Origin: Polytrichum commune | Taxonomy: Eukaryota; Streptophyta; Polytrichopsida; Polytrichales; Polytrichaceae | NCBI GenBank assembly: GCA_950295325.1 | Contig: OX485804.1 | Location: forward strand, 50,146,429-50,210,428 | Direction: 5' to 3' | Length of the DNA: 64,000 nucleotides | Shown here: positions 24,610-33,905 of the stretch, in pieces | Layout of the letters: every line of letters begins with the position of its first letter | How positions within the stretch are numbered: position 1 is the stretch's first letter | Translations under genes and position numbers: made by a program | The notes under the pieces: generated by a model | Told to the model about the DNA's origin: nothing | The model's database searches: none | Seen by the model: only the letters and a program-made list of their open reading frames with translations

Positions 24610-24960
24610 CTAAGATCCGACGTAATTGATTTAGAACAATCAATTCATGATGCCACATGGACATACATGTAGTAATGTCGATTGTGGCAATATATTTCAG
24701 AGTTGGTCAATCAAACATGAATTGATTGTTCTAAACTACAATTGGCGACTCAACCAATCATGAATTGATTGTTCCAAACTACAATTGGTTTCTCAATCAA
24801 TCATGATTCAATTGTGTAGTAATTGATTTGGAACAATCAATTCATGATGCCACAATGATTCTTGAGAGAGCAATTACTACCTCCCCCACCAATTGTGTAG
24901 TAATTGGTTCCTCAAATATACATGTGGCATCATGAAATGATTGTTCCATTTAGGGTTGGA
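24610..24960. repeat. Cluster of inverted and direct repeats
   Basis: The string GAACAATCAATTCATGATGCCACA and its complement occur several times, along with CTACAATTGG motifs. The arrangement suggests a small foldback or MITE-like element that has duplicated in place. Confidence 0.6.
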
Positions 24961-26539
24961 AGCTTATAATGGAGTTATTTAAGTAAAGACGGGTATTTCC
25001 CAAGATGACCATTGCTAGGTGAATAATAAAAATGTTTATAATCAAGTAGATTTAAAATCGTGGAATTACTCGAGAGAGTGAGAGACTATGAGAGACTCTG
25101 AGAAGCATGAGGTATCGTCAAAAGGTTTGGCATTTTCAGTCGATCCTACCCATTGACCCTTGATGATGATGATCCTCCATATTAAATGACTACAAGAATG
25201 TGATGCATGCAATAAGATAAATTCCGTAAGTCAAACCTTTTAATTTTCCTTAAGTACATTGCGTGTTATATTCATATGCAAAATGTCATATTCCCTTGGT
25301 CGTAAGAAGGTATGTTGCGAAGCCAAATGTGAAGCTATTCACAGATACTCAATGTCGTTCAAGTTGGCTATAGAATCTTAAACCCTAAACCCTAAACAGT
25401 TCGTAATGGTTGTATTGCCAACCATTCTTGCATGATCTTGCTCGTATACTTGCAATTGGATCATAATCATGTTGAAAGACGACGCACTTCGATATGACAT
25501 TGTTTTACAAGCTCATATAATTGCTACCGCCGAAGTTTTTTCTTGTATTGAAGTTTGAAAGATGCTATTATGAATTGATCCAAAGGTTGAATTTCGAGTA
25601 TAGGTACCGTTATTATCATGAAGTTCCCAAATTGAATAATTAGTGAAGTTCCTCTAGTTAGAGGAGGTTATGTTTTAACTCTTTTTATCATACCAACATT
25701 TTATGCATATCCTTACATAACACTAAAATTCAAAGTTGTAACTGTCACATATTACCAAAGTTGTGATTTAGTGTTTGAGTTTACATTTAATGTTACTTAC
25801 TTTCATAGGGTGTCTTTGACGTACTTTGATATTTTGTGTAATATGCGTACTTTGACATACTTGGATATGTTTTGTGTAATATGCGTCGTATTTAGTGCAT
25901 CAAACCTTAAATGTCATATTTGGTATAGGTAATGGTGCTATTCTGAATGATGCATTGCACTAACGACACGCTCAATACTGAAGTTGTAGTCACAGATGGG
26001 CATACCCATTGTCCAAATGTATTGTCTTCAATTCTATAATATCCTTTGTTCTCCATTCACTTGAACTATGGAGTGTAGGCAAGATGGACAACACATCTCC
26101 TTAATCCATACACTAGTAGACCATATATATGGAACGGGCTAGACTTGAATGTGCGTTTTCTAGTGGGGGTGGAATCCATAGAGGACCAATGCCAAGACAA
26201 TTTGGACCGGATGGATAGTGGAAATGTTCACAAGTGTTCACTCTTGTTCAAGGCCTTATTATGCAACATACCATGTCATATTACAGTTTTAATTACCTAT
26301 AGTTCCACTTCAAATCGACGCATGAACCATGCTTAGTATATACAAGTGAAATCCTCGTTTTAGATCATGTCAACTTATAATCAAATAATTGAAATTGTGA
26401 ACCCACAATTTACGGTCCTTATTCCCAATCCATAATCTCATGTGTGCAATAACTTTCGAAGGGCCTCAAGCACTTCAACCATGTTCCCAAATACAAGTCG
26501 GTAATTAGTGCCTCTAATGTCCAAATGAAAGTCACTAAT

Positions 26540-26855
26540 TAGTGTCTGTAATTGGCCTAACGAATGTCCTAGTTGGCATAATTGGCATGAGGGCTGGTTC
26601 ATATCATATGAAGTGGAGAGGCAATCATAATTGTTTTAAATTGTAATAAAATGCAAGCCAGTAATTGTTGAAGCCTATGTCCAAATACAAGTCACTAAAT
26701 GTCTCTAATGCTCAAATGCAAGTCACTCATTAGTGTCTAATGTGCAAATGGAAGCCACTAATTAGTATGTAATTGGCATAACGAATGTCCTAGTTGGTAT
26801 TAGAGGCATAAATGGCATGAGGGTTGGTTTATATCATATGAAGTGGATAGGTGTG
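26540..26855 (+). repeat. Local direct duplication of about 220 bp
   Basis: TAATTGGC.TAACGAATGTCC followed by TAGTTGG, then GGCATGAGGG.TGGTT and ATATCATATGAAGTGGA, occurs at about 26552 and again at about 26771. ACTAATTAGTGTCT and CAAATG.AAG.CACT strings are interspersed. Confidence 0.7.
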
Positions 26856-26889
26856 AAGTGGATAGGTCATCATTGATATAAACTTGAAG

Positions 26890-27173
26890 TTGTGACAAGC
26901 TAATAGGGGGTTGCATCCCCTAAAAGCACGCGTACCCCAGCAATTATGGAATGGTATGCGCGGATCTGAACCGTCCATGTTGACGGCCGAATCTGAACTG
27001 TCCGATGTGAGGAAGGGGCGCATCCCTTGGGCGCACTGACACCCCCCCTGACTCTTTTCGAGGAGGCCATTCTGCTCCCTCTCTTCCTGCTCCCTCTTCC
27101 CTTGCTGCTTCGCTTCCCTTCCTCTTCTCTCTCCTCCTGTTGCGGTGATCGGTGCATCGAATTCGCTGAAGGG
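26890..27173 (+). promoter_or_regulatory. GC-rich promoter/5' exon candidate for the ParB-like gene
   Basis: GC content rises sharply here, with a paired CTGAACCGTCCATG / CTGAACTGTCCGATG motif and then a long pyrimidine-rich tract (27050-27140) typical of plant leaders. It ends with a good donor, GAAGGG/GTGAGT, at 27173/27174. If the next acceptor is TTGCAG/GTCATGG at 29064/29065, the 5' intron would contain the 61-bp and 54-bp repeats and the palindrome array. No clean TATA box is visible. Confidence 0.35.
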
Positions 27174-27420
27174 GTGAGTTCCGGGCGGCGCTAGTTGCGG
27201 GAGGAGCGCATCTTGTGGAAGCGCTCGGCGGCCTTCGAATTCCCTCATCAATTCGATCCGTGGTATGTTTTGGAATTCATTGCATTTTGCATGCAATTCA
27301 TTGCATTTTGCTTGCAATTCATTGCATGTAGCTTGCAACTCTGCATTTTGCTTGGTGTGTTTTCCAATGCTTGCCAATCATGTATGTTTTGCTTGCAATT
27401 CAATCCACCTTGAACTTCTG

Positions 27421-27950
27421 AAAAGTTAACCCCTAAAGTTTAACTTCTGAACTTAATTCATTCCACCTTGAACTTCTGAAGTTAACTTCTGAACTTAATG
27501 TTAACTTGTCAACTTATAGATAACTTCTGAGATTAATCTTCAATTCTCAACTTGAAAGTTGTTAACTTGTCAACTTAAAGATAACTTCTAAACCCAATCT
27601 TCAATTCTGAACTTGAAAGTTGTTAACTTGTCAACTTAAAGATAACTTCTGAACCCAATCTTCAATTCTGAACTTGAAAGTTGTTAACTTGTCAACTTAA
27701 AGATAACTTCTGAACTTAATCTTCAATTCTGAACTTGAAAGTTGTTAACTTCTCAACTTATAGATAACTTTTCTGAGATTAATCTTCAATTCTGAACTTG
27801 AAAGTTGTTAACTTGTCAACTTAAAGATAACTTCTGAACTTAAAGATAACATCTGAACTTAATCTTCAATTCTGAACTTGAAAGTTGTTAACTTCTCAAC
27901 TGAAAGTTAACTTCTGAAGTGAAGAGTTAACTTCTGAACATGAAAGTTGT
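27421..27950 (+). repeat. 61-bp tandem repeat
   Basis: CTTGAAAGTTGTTAACTTGT recurs at 27551, 27612, 27673 and 27734, a 61-bp period, with shorter related units before and after. The repeat is built from TTAACTTCTGAA motifs. Confidence 0.85.
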
Positions 27951-28070
27951 GAATGCATACATTTTGTGAATGCATAAATTTTGTGAATGCCATCTTGTTT
28001 TAGTGAATGCATACATTTTGTGAATGCATAAATTTTGTGAATGCCATCTTGTTTTAGTGAATGCATACAG
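27951..28070 (+). repeat. 54-bp tandem repeat
   Basis: GAATGCATACATTTTGTGAA starts at 27951 and 28005, with a partial third unit at 28059 (54-bp period). Units also contain TGCCATCTTGTTTTAGT. Confidence 0.9.
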
Positions 28071-28500
28071 TTGAACCTAAATATGTGAACTCCTAGAAGT
28101 TGTCAATGCATAGTTCTGAATTGCTACTCTGAATTGCAATGCATAGTTATGAATTGCTACACTGAATTCAAGTGCATTCCAGAATGGTTCAATGGATTGG
28201 ATTGGATGCAATTCACAAAGGTCACCTCCAATTTCCCTTCAATAACTGTGTGTGCTGAATTGTTTCCAATGTGCTGAATGGTTTGCAATGTGCTGTATTT
28301 CCCTTCAATAACTCCTGAATTGTTTGCAAGGTCCATAGAAGACACTCAATTCACAAGACAGAATGCAGATACTCATTAAGGACTAAACCTGCATAGTCTC
28401 AATGACATGCAAGGGGATTGCAATTGTAAAAATCAAATTTAACTTAACCCACACTAATTTCCACCACTCAAGTCATTATCAGCCGTGTCATAATCAACAC

Positions 28501-28515
28501 TCCGTATTGTACGGA
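28501..28515. promoter_or_regulatory. TCCGTA hairpin 35 bp before the palindrome array (ParB side)
   Basis: TCCGTATTGTACGGA is an inverted repeat ending 35 bp before the first TCCACTCGATCGAGTGGA at 28551. It matches the hairpin at 19896-19911 in sequence and in position relative to its array. Confidence 0.6.
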
Positions 28516-28550
28516 CAAATTGGAGTGCTTGAACACAGGCAGTGGCCAGT

Positions 28551-28951
28551 TCCACTCGATCGAGTGGAAGTGGCCACTGCCTGGCCGCCTGGGTGTGCCC
28601 AGGGCACTGGCCACTTCCACTCGATCGAGTGGAATTGGCCACTGCATGGCCGCCTGGGTGTGCGCAAGGCAGTGGCCAGTGCCTGGCCGCTTGGGTGTGC
28701 GAAATGCAGTGGCCACTTCCACTCGATCGAGTGGAAGTGGCCACTGCATTTCGCACACCCAAGCGGCCAGGCACTGGCCATTTCCACTCGATCGAGTGGA
28801 ATTGGCCACTGCATGGCCGCTTGGGTGTGCGCAAGGCACTCGCCACTTCCACTCGATCAAGTGGAAGTGGCCAGTGCCTGGCCGCCTGGGTGTGCGCAGG
28901 ATTATCACCCCATTAACATCACACCTTCCAACTTCCACTCGATCGAGTGGA
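28551..28951. repeat. Palindrome array 5' of the ParB-like gene
   Basis: TCCACTCGATCGAGTGGA lies at 28551, 28616, 28718, 28783, 28848 (one mismatch) and 28934. Each is embedded in GGCCACTT/AAGTGGCC arms and separated by CTGGCCGC.TGGGTGTGCG spacers in both orientations. The core is the same as in the 19.3-19.9 kb array although the spacers are different. The block is open in nearly all frames because of its composition, which I treat as an artefact. Confidence 0.9.
28673..28780. repeat. Perfect 108-bp palindrome without spacer
   Basis: The two 54-bp arms are exact reverse complements about the centre at 28726/28727, within the third core site. Pairing fails just outside 28673 and 28780. Long perfect palindromes are normally unstable, so perfection suggests recent formation or active maintenance. 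Confidence 0.9.
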
Positions 28952-29067
28952 AGTTTCTTTTGAATGGAGTGGGTACTAGGGATAGACAAAACTTCTATAC
29001 AATTGAAGATCTCAATGGAATTGCCCATATTAATGTATTGATATTGTTTCCATGCCCATTGCAGGTC

Positions 29068-32000
29068 ATGGAGAGGGAGGTACTGTGGACAGACCTTGTT
29101 GGCACACTACAAGAAGGGCCAAATGGGCCCTACTGGGTTGTGAAGGACTCGCACTTGAAGCATTGGTCACTCCAAGTGCATCAAAAGGACAAGAGGTCTC
29201 CCTTGCAGTTATCATTTGCTTTTCGGATAGACAAGAGCTGGATTCCAAATCCTGGAAACCCTATAACCTTAGCTGCTGTGGGTACTAGGGATAGGCTAGA
29301 TATCTCAGTGCAAGAGGGACTCGAAGTGAGAGTACTATCCATTGATTGCAAAAAACATGTATTCCACTTGGAGCCATTTTTAGAGTCAATCTCAACGCTC
29401 CCTTCAAAGGACAAGGAAGACATACAGACAGTTATGGTATCTGGAGTATCGAAGAAGGCGATCAATTTTGTACTGGAGTCACTAGGGGATATCAATGAAA
29501 AGTTGAAAGCCGAACAAGAAGCATCATTGAAGCAGAGGAAGAAGCAAGCAGAGAATGTTCTAAAGCCAAGGACACATGATGGAGGGAGTAGCAGGTCGAC
29601 TCCCCAATCAAAGAAAGGGTCGCAGAAATCCGGCGACGATGATTTGCGAGGCACAACTGAGGCGAAGCCCAAAAAGAGAGGCGAGATTGTACAATTCTCC
29701 ACGGCAATGGATGCCGACGATATTGACAGGCCTGCGAGTACCAGAAACAAAGCGCATGGAAAGCGAGCATCATCACCAGAAAGGAAGACAAAGCCCAAGA
29801 AGATGAAGTCCACGGAGGAGGACACCCCCTTGGTGCTTACTGCAACAGAGAAGGGGAGGGTTATTACGCATGGCGAGGAACCCAGCCTCGAAGAAGCAGC
29901 AAAGGACCGGAAGAAGTTCATTCAACTTTTTGGACACCTCTATCCATTTGGGGTCGAAGCAGTCTTTAGGGTGAACATAAAAAAGATGACGAGCGCCAAA
30001 GCATATCAGGTCACTCGTCCACTAGATGATGCCGGGGTGGCGCTTATGAAGAACTACCTCGTTCAAACGCCACCCGCATGGCCCCATCACAATCTGTGCT
30101 TGATGCCCAAATTTAAGAAGGGGGAAAAATGGAGAGAAGGGATGACGTGGGACGACATAAAGGACGGACAGTTTGTTATCATCAACGGACAGCACAGCGT
30201 TGCTGCATCAAGGCAAATAATAGGCCATAGAGACACAGAGCCAGCATTGCGAGAAAAATTGAAGGTATGGCCGTGCACAATAGTTTGGAGCGATGATCCA
30301 AGCATGACTGTTCGACTCTCCTACACGTTGAATAACTCTAACTCATTCAACAAATTTACTCCAACATGGACAACACAGATCATGTACTGTCGCCGGGTGT
30401 GGGTGAAATTGGGAAGGCCTCATAAGCAGCGAGTCAATGCTGCTGAGGGATCTCTCGATCCAAATATGTCTACGGCCTGGAAGGTATGTCATACTCTATA
30501 TGTATAAAGGCTTAATAATAAGTGATCGTTTACTCCTAATTCATGGTTGTATACTATGGACCCCCACTCGATGTATTTATGCATTGTATGCAATGTATAC
30601 TATGAAACTACACTGCTGCGAGGGTTCCACTCGATCGAGAGGAACTACACTGCTGCAGGGGTTCCACTCGATCGAGAGGAACTACACTGCTGCAGGGATT
30701 CCACTCGATCGAGAGGAACTACACTGTTGTCTGTATGTTTAATATTATTTGTATGTATGTTTCATACTGTATGTATGGCCACTGCAAGTCTATGTTTCAT
30801 ATTGGCTCTTTTGTGACTCATAAATTCTGGTATTTTGACATGGCAGAATTTCACCACAAGTATGGAGGCGTCTTTCACAGCCATAGCTAGAGGAATCACC
30901 CACGCAGATCTGAATGCAGAGCTCACCCTCATCATGGCTCCAGATCCGACGTCTAGATTGTGGAGGAAGATTTTCATAGCACACGAAGAGGGCACACTCA
31001 TGAATCCAGATAAGCCTGGGTACACATTTCTGGATGACTACGTTGAGGCCCAACAGAAGCTGCGAGCCCGTCACGAAAAAAAGAAATCGCCTTCTGCGTT
31101 TGAAGAGAAGCCCTATGTCTGCAAACCTCTAACAAGGGAGACTTTCAAAAACATGGCCGGCCTTACACGGTCTGATTACTTCCTCTTGGCACAACGTATA
31201 CTGGATGTAAGGGATGGAGAGGATGTTCCCAGAGTGACACTGAGAGCGTCAAAGAACCCGAAAGTTTCGACCTTGAAGTCTTGGTCCAACTTTAGGAAGT
31301 GGAAGAATATCTTACTTCAAGAGTTGTCGTCACGCGATCCCAAACAGCGTGGTATATGGGGAAAGGATCCGGAGGGTTTTGATTGCGTTGACCGAGCCGT
31401 TTGGGGTAAATTCAAAAAGGAGCACGGGATCACAAAGGCAAAGTGGGTTAAGCTCTACCAGGTTGCGGGTGATACATGGCTCAATAAGAAGCGGTTGCCG
31501 AACAACAAGTACCTCGAGGCACCCCCTGCATGCGACCGATTGCTGCACGAATGGCTTCAAACAGATATGCGAGAATGCAGTTCCAAGGTCATCACTCGGT
31601 GGGTAGATTACAATTCAATCAAGAAGCAATTGGTAATCCCCCACCAAGACAATAGCGATATCCAGTGGTTGAGTAAAAACAACATATGTGCTGGATTTAT
31701 AGACTTCAGATTTATCCCTGGAAGCGTGGATCAACCTGTGGCCACTTCAGTCGTGGAGTCATTGGTCAAGTATGTTAGCAATCCCACATGGTCCCCGGGT
31801 CTCAAGCTTGTTCCTGCTTGGATGATTGTATCGGATCTCCGTAACCACACAGCTGCAGTTGAGTTCATATCTATGTTGTGTCGGAGGCATCCAGACACGT
31901 TTGTCAATGTACCATCATTCTATTTCCCCTGCCCCGCTGAGGATCTGCCACCATGCAAGGAAGTAGACAGCAAGAGGACTTCTCCGGCTCTTTATGTCGA

Positions 32001-33719
32001 CTTTCTGACGACCAAGCTGCTACCGAGGTTCAAAGTCTTCCCATGCCCCATGTTAGCTCCTGGATCTCGACGTTACACGGTTAGTCCCAAGCAGTGGTCC
32101 GAATTGACTTATGAAGTGAGTCGCGGCGAGCTGAGAATGGAAACGTATCTTACGTTCCTTAGCCACCTCGGATGCTCGGGAGCAGTGGTCATCAATTTCT
32201 TCGGAGGATTGAAGCCAATAGCTGCCGCACTGGTCAGTTCATTGCACCTCTCCGTTTCGCAACCTGTTCCATTCATTGGTATGCTCTCAACCATGCATTC
32301 TTTATTTTTGCTCATGAATTATTTGTGTGTGCAGATGAACGCATACAATGTATTTTCGTACATGGATTCGAATTTCATGCATACGTTCGCCGATAAATTG
32401 GCGCATATTCGTCCCCTTCGGGCTGTTGACTTCGAAGAGGAGGAGTCTCATTTTGATGCTCAACCTATTCGAGATGCATCCCCTCCCAAAATGCTGGTAC
32501 GTATACATTATTCCATGACTCAAGTGGTCACACCATATTCAGCTTCCAGTCGATCGACTGGAAGCTGGGTGGCCTTGCATTCCACTGACCTCTTTCATTC
32601 TTCCCATGGCCTAACATTCTTGATTTATGACAGGATTATGTCCCAAGAGACCATTCTCCCGTTGTCGGCATCGACAATATGGATATCGACAACCCTGTCT
32701 CTGATGGGGAAGATTACGAGGAGGCTCAAGATGATGACGACGAGCGGGAGGCACCAAGCGAGCAGGACACCGATGAGGTAAATAGCGAGCACGATGCTCA
32801 TTCCTTGCCTTTGGAGTTGCCCACTTCCCCTTTGCGAGCCAAGGCCCTCGACTTCGACTCAGTGATGGACGCACGCCGAGAGCATCCGGCAGAACCACCA
32901 GAGGAGGAAGACGATACCGAAAGAGATGCCGTTGGCGACGGCGAAGCCAACGAGGGCAATGAGGAAGATCAAGATGATCAAGAAGAAGATCAAGAGTATG
33001 ATCGCGACTCCGACCGTGAGGATGATCGTAATGACGACCGCGATATAGAGGAACTTCATGAGGCTAGTTCGAGGTCGTCCAGTTCAGATGATATCGGGCA
33101 AGACCTTCCTCCCCCGAGTTCATCGAAACCTAGTACATCCACGAGGAGTAGGCATGTACCTAGTAGATCACCCGCCAAAGAACTGCAGTGGAGACGACGA
33201 AAACAAAGACCGATGGAGCCTGTCATCACCGAATCTATGATGGAAGACAAGATTGTGGGTATTCTGAGCAAAACTTTGCCTCAGATGTTGTCGGGTATGT
33301 TTCAAGAAGCGATGTCTCAGGCCAAAGTTTTGCCCTTCCCACAACCGACTCAGATGACACCTTCAGTGCATGTCGCAACCTCGACTCGGCCCGAAGTCCC
33401 AATCGACCGAGTGGATGCAGATCAGGCTATTGCCGTGCAAGGTGTCGATGAGGATAAACCCCTGAACGTGCAAGCGGATACCCCGACTTTGGAAGTGGAT
33501 ACCCCGACGTTGGAAGTGGATGCCCCGACGTTAGAAGTGGATGCCCCGACGGTTGACATTGAGGCGTCGGCTATTGCCATGGAATTGGACTCCCCCGCCA
33601 CGGCTGATACGAATGTAAGTAATCTTTCCTAATGTTTTAGCACTTTGAATGCCCCTATACAAGTGACTGAATCTCCACCTGGATGTTTGATCCAGGTCCG
33701 AGACGGCGCACCATTGTGA
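29068..33719 (+). CDS. ParB-like domain protein with possible degenerate methyltransferase region, five exons
   Basis: Exons are 29068-30483, 30847-32232, 32335-32496, 32634-33614 and 33696-33719, all joined in phase 0, giving about 1322 residues. The ATG lies three bases after an acceptor (TTGCAG/GTC). Residues 1-290 have a novel N-terminal domain, a Lys-rich coiled stretch and a basic NLS-like tract. About 293-472 is ParB/sulfiredoxin-like: V-I-I-N-G-Q-H-S-V-A-A-S near 370 and later L-N-N-S-N. Exon 2 has W-M-I-V-S-D-L-R near 796 and V-V-I-N-F-F-G-G-L-K-P-I-A-A-A-L near 919. These sit where beta-class amino-methyltransferases have DPPY and the FxGxG motif, but the DPPY residues are absent, so activity is doubtful. 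Exon 4 is strongly acidic, then carries a 7-residue DTPTLEV tandem repeat (33479-33560). ParB-methyltransferase fusions are known in phages and bacteria; the comparison is inference. Confidence 0.6.
30607..30727 (+). repeat. 37-bp palindrome-bearing repeat in intron 1
   Basis: TTCCACTCGATCGAGAGGAA occurs at 30625, 30662 and 30699 (37-bp period), separated by CTACACTGCTGCAGGG. It is a variant of the leader palindrome with one asymmetric base per arm, inside the first coding intron of the ParB-like gene (30484-30846). Confidence 0.9.
32541..32566. repeat. 26-bp perfect palindrome in intron 3
   Basis: The centre is TCCAGTCGATCGACTGGA, extended by AGCT on both sides. It differs from the leader palindrome by a paired C/G exchange in both arms, so symmetry was kept while sequence changed. 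It lies in the intron 32497-32633. Confidence 0.9.
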
Positions 33720-33851
33720 AGCGTTCGTGATCGACTATGAAGCCAGATCCTTCGATCCATAGTTTAGTTTAGTTTGGTTTTTCCCATTCACGCCAGTGTA
33801 GACCGCCCTCAATGTGAAGGCAAGATGGAATATGTGCGCCTCTTTATTATG

Positions 33852-33857
33852 AATAAA
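33852..33857 (+). terminator. AATAAA poly(A) signal after the ParB-like stop
   Basis: AATAAA lies 133 bp after the stop of the short last exon and 42 bp before the next acceptor (TTATGCAG/TCT at 33899/33900). It could act as an intronic poly(A) signal if transcripts continue into the next gene. Confidence 0.5.
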
Positions 33858-33905
33858 GTCATTATTTCCCTTCATCCTTCAATTTTGTGTTTTATGCAGT
33901 CTTTA

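Larger units (their letters stand above)
20090..26870. other. AT-rich middle of the candidate element, no convincing gene
   Basis: Open frames are short and without family matches. The stretch contains a 15-G run at 22505-22519, telomere-like repeats, a dispersed repeat at 24060, an inverted-repeat cluster at 24.6-24.96 kb and a local duplication at 26.55-26.85 kb. It is probably spacer filled by later small insertions. Confidence 0.5.

Noticed and set aside
26829-27377. 182-codon minus-strand frame with a C-N-E-L-Q-A-K repeat
   Set aside because: The repeat comes from GCAATTCATTGCATTTT tandem DNA, the rest is low-complexity charge runs, and the plus strand here looks like a promoter and leader.
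28402-29064. Open frames of 100-190 codons in five or more frames across the palindrome array, some continuous with the ParB-like gene
   Set aside because: Both strands are open because the GC-rich palindromic units lack stop codons. The protein strings simply restate the repeats, and an acceptor at 29064 gives a better gene start.
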